Source: an uncultured Spirochaetaceae bacterium
GTDB lineage: Bacteria > Spirochaetota > Spirochaetia > Treponematales > Treponemataceae
Length of the DNA stretch: 54,297 nucleotides
Reading direction: 5' to 3'
NCBI GenBank assembly: GCA_902778325.1
Contig: CACYWZ010000016.1
Coordinates: forward strand, 1 to 54,297
The translations under genes were made by a program, and so were the position numbers. Every line of letters starts with the position of its first letter. Positions within the stretch are counted from its first letter, which is position 1. The notes beneath the pieces are model-generated. The model was not told the origin of the DNA. It made no database searches and saw only the letters and a list, made by a program, of their open reading frames with translations. Shown here one piece after another: positions 47,219-54,297 of the stretch.

Positions 47219-47509
47219 TCACGAAGTAAAAATCACTGATATGAAAGCAGCGCCAAAAAGGAGAGAAGGTGCGAGCGTGAAAAACATGTCCAATGCGTTC
47301 AGATCGAACACCTTTGCTTCTGGAAGCGCTATCAAGCCCAAGACGCATAGCATTTGCGACAGCGTTCCTGCAAAGCGGATGACGACAGCAGCGCAAATGC
47401 ACGTCCATGAAAACTCCCGCGTCTTGCTCCATGCGAGTATCGCAAGAAACGTGACAAGAGCGCCCGTTGCGGCTTTTATCGCAAAAGGCAAAAGAGCGCT
47501 GAAAGTCAA
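47219..47509 (-). CDS. Small membrane protein with TTG start, 96 aa
   Basis: Three predicted helices (about 5-25, 33-60, 75-94) in a 96-residue protein with many small residues. Family not recognised. The start is predicted to be TTG: GGAG lies seven bases upstream, and the TTG overlaps the upstream stop codon (TTGA), so it is translationally coupled. No ATG occurs in a sensible place before residue 50. It is second gene of the 48312-46261 operon. Confidence 0.65.
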   Translation of the reverse strand: MTFSALLPFAIKAATGALVTFLAILAWSKTREFSWTCICAAVVIRFAGTLSQMLCVLGLIALPEAKVFDLNALDMFFTLAPSLLFGAAFISVIFTS

Positions 47510-48312
47510 TTAGACGCTCCAGAGACGAAAGGCGTGTTCTTCAGCTTGGAGAAAACGCCCTTGTCCGCTCCGAAAGGCACAATGCTCGGAACATCATAAA
47601 GCGGGCTTATAACGATTTCGCAGTCAAGACAGTGCCTGACGAACTCTTCGTAGTCCTCTCTCTTCACCTTCGGAAACAAGTAGCAGCCCTTTCTCGTCCA
47701 GTATTTCGTAAGCACGCTGTCATAGATGAAAAAGTCCTTCTCCTGCCATTCACGCTCTTCTTTGATGAGGTCAAAAAGAGAGCGGGCAACACCTGCCGCC
47801 ATCGGCGCGCTCAAGAAAACAGACGCGAAATCCTCTCCGATACAATCGCTCTTTTCTGCCTTCACGGCAATGAGCGTCACAGAAGAAAAGGCGCTGAGAG
47901 GAAGAGGCGGCTCAATAATCACAACGTCCTCAGTGCTATAATCAACGCGTTCTGGTGAAAATGGCGTGTATGTCTTTGCGCCCTTTGCAAAAGGCACATC
48001 GCTTGCACAGTGGCACACGAACACCTTGCGGCTTGGCTTTCCGCTTAATCTGTTGTCGATGAGGGCGCTTGCCGCTTTGTCGAGCTGATAGGCTTCGCGA
48101 GTGCAAAATGAGCCAGTGCTTCCTCGGTTAAGGGCGTTCTTCAGCATGGTAAAGGCGCTGGAGCCTCCCCAACCCAAGATTGCCCTTCCGCCCTCGCGGT
48201 ACATGTCGGTAAGTCTGATTGATTTTTCTGTATACAAAAAACAGCCACGAGCTCTTTTTATCGCTCCGTAGCGTTCAAAAATATCGTTTGAAAGGCTTAG
48301 TATTTCATTCAT
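47506..48312 (-). CDS. Hypothetical protein, 268 aa (aminotransferase-like N-terminus)
   Basis: A soluble protein starting MNEILSLSNDIFERYGAIKRARGCFLYTEKSIRLTDMYREGGRAILGWGGSSAF. The YTEKSIRLTDMYREGGRAILG run resembles the N-terminal segment of class III aminotransferases, which reads YLDFGAGIAVNALGH or similar, but no cofactor lysine or GTGS-type motif follows. It may be a degenerate or structurally related protein. The rest has FVCHCASD and VVIIEPPLPLSAFSSVTLIAVKAE strands. The ATG is eight bases after an extended -10 (TGCTATAAT) with no ribosome site. It is first gene of a four-gene operon. Confidence 0.7.
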   Translation of the reverse strand: MNEILSLSNDIFERYGAIKRARGCFLYTEKSIRLTDMYREGGRAILGWGGSSAFTMLKNALNRGSTGSFCTREAYQLDKAASALIDNRLSGKPSRKVFVCHCASDVPFAKGAKTYTPFSPERVDYSTEDVVIIEPPLPLSAFSSVTLIAVKAEKSDCIGEDFASVFLSAPMAAGVARSLFDLIKEEREWQEKDFFIYDSVLTKYWTRKGCYLFPKVKREDYEEFVRHCLDCEIVISPLYDVPSIVPFGADKGVFSKLKNTPFVSGASN

Positions 48313-48320
48313 TGATTTGC

Positions 48321-48329
48321 ATTATAGCA
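48321..48329 (-). promoter_or_regulatory. Extended -10 promoter abutting the 268-aa gene
   Basis: TGCTATAAT on the minus strand (TATAAT = 48321-48326), eight bases before the ATG at 48312. No good -35 at 17 bp, but the TGN extension compensates. Leaderless candidate for a four-gene operon. Confidence 0.55.
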
Positions 48330-48432
48330 AATATCTGTCAAAATAAAAAGTAGTGTGCTTAGTGAGAAAAAATAACACCATTTTTTTATTAACAAAGTGC
48401 TTGCAAAGTGATACACTTCATAATCGGTAAAT

Positions 48433-48458
48433 GAAGCGCAGCGATAAGATAGCGCTTC
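48433..48458 (+). promoter_or_regulatory. 5' leader hairpin before the HU-like gene
   Basis: GAAGCGC (48433-48439) and GCGCTTC (48452-48458) form a 7-bp GC-rich stem ending two bases before the AAGGAG ribosome site at 48460-48465. It could modulate translation. A second short inverted pair (AGTG and CACT, 48405-48420) lies just upstream. Confidence 0.45.
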
Positions 48459-48471
48459 TAAGGAGTTGCAC

Positions 48472-49209
48472 ATGGCAAGTTCTATGATTTGGGAGACTTA
48501 CCTTCGCCCAAATACATTGACTGCCGACAATGACCGCGACTGCATTGCCGAAGTTCATTCAAAGAATCCCACCCGACAAAACAGCGACATCGCCGACAGC
48601 ATCGTAAAAGGGCGAAGTGAGTTTAAGAGAGAAACAATCCTGAGTATCTTGAGCCAAAGAGACCAGATTGTCAAAGAGTACCTTTGCGAAGGCGATTCAT
48701 TCCGCGACGGCATCGTTCAAATCTCGCCTCGCATAACGGGTATCTGGGAAACAGAGTCGAGCCCGTTCGACCCTTCGATTCACCGCCGCACGCTCGATAT
48801 GGTGATGACAGGCGATATGAGAGCGACACTCGACAACGTGAGCGTGAAAGTGCTCGGAAAGAAAGAATTGTCTGCAAAGATTGCCTCTGTTAAAAACAGC
48901 CTCACAGGAAAGGAGGACGGCACTATCCCTGTCGGTGATGATGTCATTATCGAAGGGGATAAGATAAAGATTCAAGACGAGAACGATGTCGCACAAGGCG
49001 TTTTCTTTGTGGACGCAGAAGGAGCGGAACATCGCGTCGAGAGAAAGCTTACCGAGAACAAGCCTTCCCGCATTATCGCCCGCGTTCCTGCCGACATCAA
49101 CGAAGGCGACATCTCTCTCATCATCAGAACAAAGGCTGGAACAGGCTCATTCGTACTTAAGTCTGTTCGCGAAATCAAGTATGACTATTCTTTGAAAGCC
49201 GTTAAATAA
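48472..49209 (+). CDS. HU-like DNA-binding / DUF4469 protein
   Basis: A 245-residue protein. The N-terminal half (about 1-125) is an HU/IHF-like fold of the kind found in Bacteroidetes and Treponema: WETYLRPNTLTADNDRDCIAEV, NSDIADSIVKGRSEFKRETILSILSQRD and DGIVQISPRITGIWE. The C-terminal half (about 150-245) is an Ig-like DUF4469 domain (GVFFVDAEGAEHRVERKL, SRIIARVPADINEGD, YDYSLKAV). It could bind DNA and shape the nucleoid or an extracellular matrix. The start is fixed by AAGGAG; two upstream codons are unsupported. Monocistronic with its own terminator at 49452. Confidence 0.87.
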   Translation: MASSMIWETYLRPNTLTADNDRDCIAEVHSKNPTRQNSDIADSIVKGRSEFKRETILSILSQRDQIVKEYLCEGDSFRDGIVQISPRITGIWETESSPFDPSIHRRTLDMVMTGDMRATLDNVSVKVLGKKELSAKIASVKNSLTGKEDGTIPVGDDVIIEGDKIKIQDENDVAQGVFFVDAEGAEHRVERKLTENKPSRIIARVPADINEGDISLIIRTKAGTGSFVLKSVREIKYDYSLKAVK

Positions 49210-49219
49210 AAGAATTTGT

Positions 49220-49350
49220 GTCATTTTGAGCGGAAAACGGCGTTAGCCGTTTGGAGTCGAAAAATCTACTTGTGTTTTTCATAAACGCTTGTGGTTTGTG
49301 GTGCCAGATTCTTCGACTACATTCGCTTCGCTCATTCCGCTCAGAATGAC
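49220..49350. mobile_element. Dispersed inverted-repeat element, complete copy
   Basis: 131 bp with ends GTCATTTTGAGCG and CGCTCAGAATGAC and inner GTCGAAAAATCT and AGATTCTTCGAC. The left arm is nearly identical to that of the 15614-15746 copy (AACGGCGTTAGCCGTT hairpin), while the centre differs. Starts ten bases after the HU-like stop. Confidence 0.73.
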
Positions 49351-49358
49351 AGTCAGAA

Positions 49359-49445
49359 AATTGACTTCTAAGTCAACGATGTCTTGAGTCCTAAGTCAAC
49401 GATATCTTGAGTTCTAAGTCAACGATGTGTTGAGTTCTAAGTCGA
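49359..49445. repeat. 23-bp tandem array (4 units)
   Basis: CTAAGTCAAC at 49368, 49391 and 49414, with a variant at 49437, a 23-bp step. Unit: TTGAGTTCTAAGTCAACGAT. It opens with the palindrome TTGACTTCTAAGTCAA. It is the only array here whose period is not 21 or 41-42. It lies between the dispersed element and a terminator. Confidence 0.85.
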
Positions 49446-49451
49446 AGAAAT

Positions 49452-49490
49452 AAGAGCCTCTGCATTGATAGTGTAGAGGCTTAATTATTT
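49452..49490 (+). terminator. Rho-independent terminator of the HU-like gene
   Basis: AGCCTCT (49455-49461) and AGAGGCT (49475-49481) form the stem, followed by a T-rich tail (TAATTATTTT). It lies about 245 bp after the HU-like stop, beyond the dispersed element and the 23-bp array, so both may be part of its 3' untranslated region. Confidence 0.7.
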
Positions 49491-49628
49491 TGCGCTCTTT
49501 GACAACGAATAACATAAAATTACACTAAATGCGAAAGATTTTTCTCAATATTCCTTATTTTTTAAGACACTATAAGAGCATTTTTGTATAATAGTTCTTC
49601 CACTAAGGAACGAATAAGGGGTGATTAT

Positions 49629-51779
49629 ATGAGACAGAGAATGTCAATATCGAGCAAGTTCGCTATTGCGGTATTGTCAATTATCATTTTGCTGATTGTT
49701 GTGTTGCAGGCAGTTATAGGCACTTATTTTGAAAAGAGCGCTCTAAAAGACTTTTACAACTCTGCGGGCAATGTTCTTGCGGACTTTTCAAACTCAATCA
49801 CAATCTTTTTTAGGGCTAAAGAGGCAGAATTGAACATCTTTGCGTCTTCGCCATATGTGCAAGGTGCAGACGATACGCTTCATTCGTTTGTCAACGATCG
49901 AAGCACTATGATGGTCTCATCGTATCAAAAAAGCGAGATTGAGCAATTGATACGAAACGTTGCAAAGAATATTGCGAGCGCTGACAGCGATATTTCGGAG
50001 GTGTACATCGGAACGAAGTGGGGCGGATACGCCACGAGTTTTGACGGTCAGATGGACGGCGGATACGACCCAAGAAAGCGCTCTTGGTACGAGGAGGCGA
50101 AGGCTTCTAACGGCGACACGATTATCTCAAGCGCTTACGGAAGTACGAGCGGCTCTGTTGCGGTGAGCGTTGTGAAGAGCGTTTTTGATGAGAGAGGCTC
50201 TTTTGTGGGCAACGCTGGCGTTGAGATGACGCTCGACAGACTCACTAACATTCTTTCGACGCTCAACTTTGGTGAAGGCTCGTTTTTGCTTATGGTGCAA
50301 AAGGACGGCTATGTTCTTTGCGACACGGGAGCTAGAAAGACGAGACTGAAGAATATTGGCAGCATTGGTCTTCCAGAACTTGCGGACTTTGTCTCTTCGA
50401 CAGAGACTGACGGGTCTATCATGATTGACAAGACGAGATACTACACAAAGTCGATTCTTAACGACAAGACGCAGTACAAAATCGTTGTCTTGTCGCCAAA
50501 GTCAACGGTGAACGCAGCCTTTAAGCGCACTATGACTCACGCTTCCATTATCAGTTGCGTTCTTGGCTTGTTCTTCGCCGTCTCTGCGGCGGGCTTTGCC
50601 AGAAAGAAGCTCCACCCGCTAAAGTTCATGGCGCGCGACATCGGGCAGAACGCAAAGGAAATCGCTGAGGGACACGGCGATTTGTCTCGCCGTCTTGATA
50701 TTCACGACAGAAACGAAATCGGCGATGTTGCTGAGAGTTTCAATCTTTACAGCGAGAAGCTTCAGGAGATTATCGGCAGCATGAAAGAGTCCAAGGCTTC
50801 TCTTTCAAGCGCGGGCGAGAAGCTTGACGACACGACAGAGGACACTATGGCTGCCATTGACCAGATTACAGGCGGCATCAACGATCTTGGAGGAAACCTT
50901 CGCAATCAGATTTCTTGTGTTGAGCAGACAAGCTCTAGCGTGAACTCTATTCTTGGCAATATCGACAGTCTTGAGATGCTCGTGAGTGAGCAGACTCAGA
51001 GCGTGGAGGGTGCGTCCAGCGCTGTTGAGGAGATGGTGGGCAACATCAACGAGGTGAACCGCTCTGTTGACAAGATGGCGACATCATTCGCTCAACTTGC
51101 CGTTAACGCCGAGAACGGAGCGAGGACGCAGGAGGAGCTTCAGGCTCAGATTAGCCAGATTGAGAACCAGAGCAACCTTTTGAGTGAGGCTAATGCTGTT
51201 ATTGCGTCTATCGCAGAGCAGACGAACCTTCTTGCAATGAACGCGGCTATCGAGGCGGCGCATGCGGGGGAGGCGGGCAAGGGCTTTGCTGTTGTCGCTG
51301 ACGAAATCCGAAAGCTTTCTGAAACGTCAAGTTTGCAGTCAGCCACAATCGGTGAGCAGCTTTCTAGCATACAGACTGCGATTAACGCTGTTGTCGAGGC
51401 GACTGAAAGGGGAGTTGACGGCTACACGTCGCTTGCTAACGAGATAAAGGTGACGGACAATCTTGTGCATCAGATAAAGACGGCTATGCAGGAGCAGAGC
51501 GAAGGCTCTTCTCTTATCACGGACGCTCTCTCTCGGCTCAACGACAGCACTCATCACGTTCAGAAGGCTTCGAAGGATATGACGGAGAACAGCCGCACGA
51601 TTATCAGCGATGTGACGACATTGCAGCGTGAGACTGACACGATTAAGGACAGTATGGCTCAGATGGGAAAGAGCGCTTCAAAGATTAACGATGCAGGCTC
51701 TGCGCTTTCAGAGATTGCTCTTGTGATGAAGCAGTCCATTGGCGATATTGGCACTCAGGTTGACCGCTTCACTGTCTAG
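49629..51779 (+). CDS. Methyl-accepting chemotaxis protein
   Basis: A 716-residue transmembrane chemoreceptor. Membrane helices are at about 10-31 and 305-326, bracketing a periplasmic double-Cache sensor ([33 protein letters not shown] is the ligand-site signature). HAMP (about 326-390, ending [19 protein letters not shown]) leads to the long coiled-coil signalling domain. The hairpin tip [36 protein letters not shown] is intact. There is no CheR-binding pentapeptide at the C-terminus. AAGGGGTG precedes the ATG; an AAGACA/TATAAT promoter (49564-49592) lies upstream. A longer frame starts inside that promoter and is rejected. Ligand unknown; Cache sensors often bind amino acids, organic acids or sugars. 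Confidence 0.95.
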   Translation: MRQRMSISSKFAIAVLSIIILLIVVLQAVIGTYFEKSALKDFYNSAGNVLADFSNSITIFFRAKEAELNIFASSPYVQGADDTLHSFVNDRSTMMVSSYQKSEIEQLIRNVAKNIASADSDISEVYIGTKWGGYATSFDGQMDGGYDPRKRSWYEEAKASNGDTIISSAYGSTSGSVAVSVVKSVFDERGSFVGNAGVEMTLDRLTNILSTLNFGEGSFLLMVQKDGYVLCDTGARKTRLKNIGSIGLPELADFVSSTETDGSIMIDKTRYYTKSILNDKTQYKIVVLSPKSTVNAAFKRTMTHASIISCVLGLFFAVSAAGFARKKLHPLKFMARDIGQNAKEIAEGHGDLSRRLDIHDRNEIGDVAESFNLYSEKLQEIIGSMKESKASLSSAGEKLDDTTEDTMAAIDQITGGINDLGGNLRNQISCVEQTSSSVNSILGNIDSLEMLVSEQTQSVEGASSAVEEMVGNINEVNRSVDKMATSFAQLAVNAENGARTQEELQAQISQIENQSNLLSEANAVIASIAEQTNLLAMNAAIEAAHAGEAGKGFAVVADEIRKLSETSSLQSATIGEQLSSIQTAINAVVEATERGVDGYTSLANEIKVTDNLVHQIKTAMQEQSEGSSLITDALSRLNDSTHHVQKASKDMTENSRTIISDVTTLQRETDTIKDSMAQMGKSASKINDAGSALSEIALVMKQSIGDIGTQVDRFTV

Positions 51780-51801
51780 GCTTTGAACTATCGGTAATAT
51801 A

Positions 51802-51840
51802 GGCGCACTTGGTATTGAATGTATCAGGTGCGCTTTTTTT
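51802..51840 (+). terminator. Rho-independent terminator after the first chemoreceptor
   Basis: GCGCACTTG (51803-51811) pairs with CAGGTGCGC (51825-51833), one wobble, followed by seven Ts. Confidence 0.88.
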
Positions 51841-51951
51841 GTGCTGCGGGGATAGAAAATTGAAATTGCAAAGAAATGCGTTAAAATAACATTTTGTAAG
51901 CGTATGCTTTAAGTCTTTTGACTATACACTCCCTTCATTCATGGAAGATTT

Positions 51952-54018
51952 ATGCTAAAGCACAAAAAAACACTCGTTATTTCTGTTATCCTTTTCTTTG
52001 TTCTTATTATCGATTTAGTTGCCATCGGGATTATTGCACGAAACTCTTTCACCACTAAGGCTCGCGCCCACATGAAACTTCATGCCAGCGTGCGAACTGT
52101 CGAGTTCGAGGCGTCTATGAGTGAGCAGCTCACTCTTGTGCGCCAGATGGTGAAGACGCCTTCAATCATCAAGTTCCTTGTTGACCCTGATGACGAGGAG
52201 GCAAGAAGAGCGGCTTTCATTGATTTCAGCACGTTTCAGGACTCTTTTTTGAGCAAGTCGGTCTATTGGACGAGCGACAAGAACAAGGAGTTCTGGAGCG
52301 GAATGGAGTTCTCTTATGTTGTAGACCCTAACAATCCTTCGGATTACTGGTACAATATGACGCTTTATGAAACCGATGAATACAACTTCAACATCAACTA
52401 CAATGAGACGCTTAACTCAACTATGCTTTGGGTCAATGCTGTCGTTCGCGACAACGGAAAGCCTATTGGCATGGTCGGAACGGGAATCCCTCTTCAGAAC
52501 TTCATTGACACGATGTATAGAGGGCTTAGTGATGAGACTACGCTCTATCTTTTCAACGACAAAGATGAAATCACTGGTGCGGCAGATTCTTCTATATTAA
52601 AGGACAAGCTGAATCTCTTTGATGTGATGCCGTCTTTGAAGAACTGCGATTACAAGCCGACGACTATTTTGCCTCACACTCACAGAGAGGGCGAATATCT
52701 TTTTGCGCCTATTGAGCTTGTCAAATGGCACATGGTTTTGTACACGCCGTTCACTGCAAAGCTGCGCTTGCAATATTCTGTGACGCCTGCTCTTTGCAGC
52801 GTTGCGATTATCGTTGTGTTCATCTTGCTGACGGTTGTTATTTTGGCGATTATCGGGCAGCTCAGGGTACTGAAGGAGGCTGTCGCAGACCTCTCTAGCG
52901 GTAATGCTGATTTGACGCGTCGTGTTGATGTGAGGGGAATATCGTTCTTGAAGATATTCGGGGAGCTTGTCGAGGAGGAGAACCGCTTTATCCAGAAGCT
53001 TCAAGGCATTATCGGCACTGTCAAGGGCGGCACTGTCAATCTTGCGGCTGTCGGCGATGATATGTCCCGCTCTGCGGACAATACGGCTAGTGCTATTCGC
53101 GACATCATCGATAATATTCAGAGCGTTCATTCACAGATTCAAAGCCAGCTCGAAGGTGTTCAGAGCGCGGCTCTTACTGTCAGCGAGATTGCCGAGAGCA
53201 TTGAGGTTCTCGAAGAGATGATTCACAGCCAGAGCGACGGTGTGTCTTCTGCGTCTGGTGCTGTTGAGCAGATGATTGCTAACATCAGGAGCGTCAATAA
53301 CTCTGTTGATACGATGGCGTCTTCGTTCGCTTCTCTTGAAAGCGAGGCTAACAGCGGACGAAAGAAGCAAGAAGCCGTTAACGAAAAGATTGCCCAAATC
53401 GAAGAGAAGAGCATTATGCTTCAGGAAGCGAATTCGGCTATCAGCGCTATTGCAGAGCAGACGAACCTTCTTGCTATGAACGCGGCTATTGAGGCGGCGC
53501 ACGCAGGAGAAGCGGGTAAGGGATTCGCTGTTGTTGCTGATGAAATCCGAAAGCTCTCTGAAACCTCAAGCTCACAGTCAGCGACTATCGGAGAGCAGCT
53601 TTCTAGCATTCAGAACTCCATCGGTGAGGTTGTCAGCGCGTCGGCAGAGTCAAGCAAGTCGTTTGTTGCGGTTTCTGATGAAATTGAGCGCACTAACCAG
53701 CTGGTAAAGCAGATAAAAAGCGCAATGCAGGAGCAGAACGAAGGCTCAAAGCAGGTCATCGACACGTTGCGCGATATGAATGAGAGCACGGTTGAGGTTT
53801 CTTCTGCTGCAAAGAAGATGACGAGTTCAAGCCGTATGGTCTTGAGCAGCATGGACACTCTTCAAAGCTCCAGCGGCTCAATGAAAGACAGCGTTGACGA
53901 AATGGCGCGCAGTGCTGAGCGCGTGAGTTCGACCGGCGCTGAATTGACGGGCATCTCTGAGAAGATGAAGAGCTCTATCAACGAAATCGAGAGCCAGATG
54001 ACGCAGTTCACTGTATAG
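51952..54018 (+). CDS. Methyl-accepting chemotaxis protein
   Basis: A 688-residue chemoreceptor. Membrane helices at about 6-25 and 277-302 bracket a Cache-type sensor ([37 protein letters not shown]). The linker [18 protein letters not shown] is a HAMP-like but divergent segment. The signalling tip is intact and its coding DNA is unusually similar to the first receptor (53456-53620 against 51220-51385). The C-terminus ESQMTQFTV parallels DTQVDRFTV-like endings and has no CheR tether. GGAAG precedes the ATG. The sensor domain is unrelated in detail to the first receptor, so it probably detects another ligand. Confidence 0.95.
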   Translation: MLKHKKTLVISVILFFVLIIDLVAIGIIARNSFTTKARAHMKLHASVRTVEFEASMSEQLTLVRQMVKTPSIIKFLVDPDDEEARRAAFIDFSTFQDSFLSKSVYWTSDKNKEFWSGMEFSYVVDPNNPSDYWYNMTLYETDEYNFNINYNETLNSTMLWVNAVVRDNGKPIGMVGTGIPLQNFIDTMYRGLSDETTLYLFNDKDEITGAADSSILKDKLNLFDVMPSLKNCDYKPTTILPHTHREGEYLFAPIELVKWHMVLYTPFTAKLRLQYSVTPALCSVAIIVVFILLTVVILAIIGQLRVLKEAVADLSSGNADLTRRVDVRGISFLKIFGELVEEENRFIQKLQGIIGTVKGGTVNLAAVGDDMSRSADNTASAIRDIIDNIQSVHSQIQSQLEGVQSAALTVSEIAESIEVLEEMIHSQSDGVSSASGAVEQMIANIRSVNNSVDTMASSFASLESEANSGRKKQEAVNEKIAQIEEKSIMLQEANSAISAIAEQTNLLAMNAAIEAAHAGEAGKGFAVVADEIRKLSETSSSQSATIGEQLSSIQNSIGEVVSASAESSKSFVAVSDEIERTNQLVKQIKSAMQEQNEGSKQVIDTLRDMNESTVEVSSAAKKMTSSSRMVLSSMDTLQSSSGSMKDSVDEMARSAERVSSTGAELTGISEKMKSSINEIESQMTQFTV

Positions 54019-54054
54019 CGCTTTTGATAGCAATTTTTTAGCTTTGTATTGTTT

Positions 54055-54100
54055 CCCCGCTCGTTTTATTGTGTGCTAAACGGGCGGGGGATTGTTTTGT
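54055..54100 (+). terminator. Rho-independent terminator after the second chemoreceptor
   Basis: CCCCGCTCGTTT (54055-54066) and AAACGGGCGGGG (54078-54089) form a 12-bp GC-rich stem (one wobble), followed by ATTGTTTTGT. Confidence 0.82.
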
Positions 54101-54212
54101 AATCGATGCTGTTATTTGTGGTGCTTAGGATGTTTTACTAGAAAATCAAGAAATTATCGAAAAAAGTCATTATAATAAGAGTTAAGTAGATTTTTATTGC
54201 GGAGTTATTGCT

Positions 54213-54297
54213 ATGAAAACTAAAAAAAGAATGTCGCTTTCGAGCAAGTTTGCGCTTGGTGAACTTATAATAATAATCTTGCTCATCGGCATTTCGC
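54213..54297 (+). CDS. Third chemoreceptor gene, 5' end only
   Basis: The 28 codons up to the window edge read MKTKKRMSLSSKFALGELII then IILLIGIS: a short basic lead, the SSKFA motif and a membrane helix, as in the first receptor here ([20 protein letters not shown]). GGAG lies upstream of the ATG and a TATAAT box is at 54171-54176. It is probably another methyl-accepting chemotaxis protein, cut by the end of the window. Confidence 0.75.
   Translation, partial: MKTKKRMSLSSKFALGELIIIILLIGIS

Noticed and set aside
91-49445. CRISPR array
   Set aside because: Whole units repeat, including the spacer; there are no unique spacers, no partial-dyad direct repeats of CRISPR size and no cas genes in the window.
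13000-54297. tRNA or rRNA genes
   Set aside because: No cloverleaf with a GGTTCRANNCC-type arm and acceptor stem, and no rRNA-like sequence, was found in any gap.

Overview
The window looks like a piece of a host-associated, saccharolytic spirochaete of the genus Treponema (inference). The grounds are: medium GC with AT-rich intergenic DNA; exported lipoproteins with spirochaete-like lipoboxes; a four-S1-domain protein in place of a full-length ribosomal S1; several chemoreceptor genes in a row; a substrate-binding protein/permease/ATPase set of the TrpXYZ type; and genes for plant-pectin side chains (endo-galactanase, L-arabinose pathway). No rRNA or tRNA gene was recognised.

Layout. 0.3-3.0 kb: ABC transporter operon (ATPase, permease, binding protein). 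3.2-4.7 kb: exported GH13 alpha-amylase-like lipoprotein. 5.1-10.3 kb: L-arabinose operon (LacI-type regulator, FGGY kinase, isomerase, epimerase). 11.4-15.5 kb: PfkB kinase, a small unknown protein, and an aminotransferase translationally coupled to an orphan solute-binding lipoprotein. 16.2-20.7 kb: membrane proteins, NudC and an SH3-domain exported protein. 20.8-30.2 kb: a compact stretch of GNAT acetyltransferases and small enzymes, including a ten-gene minus-strand string (28.2 to 22.8 kb) with gaps under 30 bp, followed by exported SH3 and lipoprotein genes. 30.4-35.4 kb: purA, an exported protease-like protein, adk and azlCD. 35.8-43.4 kb: AraC-type response regulator, YesM-type histidine kinase, YtfQ-like sugar-binding lipoprotein, ttcA, an orphan RelB antitoxin and a GH53 endo-galactanase lipoprotein. 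43.7-49.2 kb: fabF-like, S1-domain protein, a four-gene operon and an HU-like DUF4469 protein. 49.6 kb to the end: two complete chemoreceptors and the start of a third.

How it fits together (inference): GH53 would release galactan and arabinogalactan oligosaccharides. The YtfQ-like lipoprotein could present furanose or galactose-type sugars to the adjacent histidine kinase/response regulator pair. The ara operon would feed L-arabinose into the pentose phosphate pathway, and the chemoreceptors would guide the cell to substrate.

The most unusual feature is non-coding. Nearly every long intergenic gap is filled by a tandem array whose unit is one palindrome plus a spacer, with a period of 21, 41 or 42 bp (one of 23 bp). 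Different arrays have different sequences but the same architecture and period, and some share the spacer while carrying different palindromes. A second dispersed element, about 120-135 bp with 13-bp terminal inverted repeats, occurs four times plus decayed pieces. A third theme is that several genes appear to start directly at the promoter (leaderless mRNAs): good -10 boxes lie 6-8 bp before ATG codons that lack a Shine-Dalgarno sequence.
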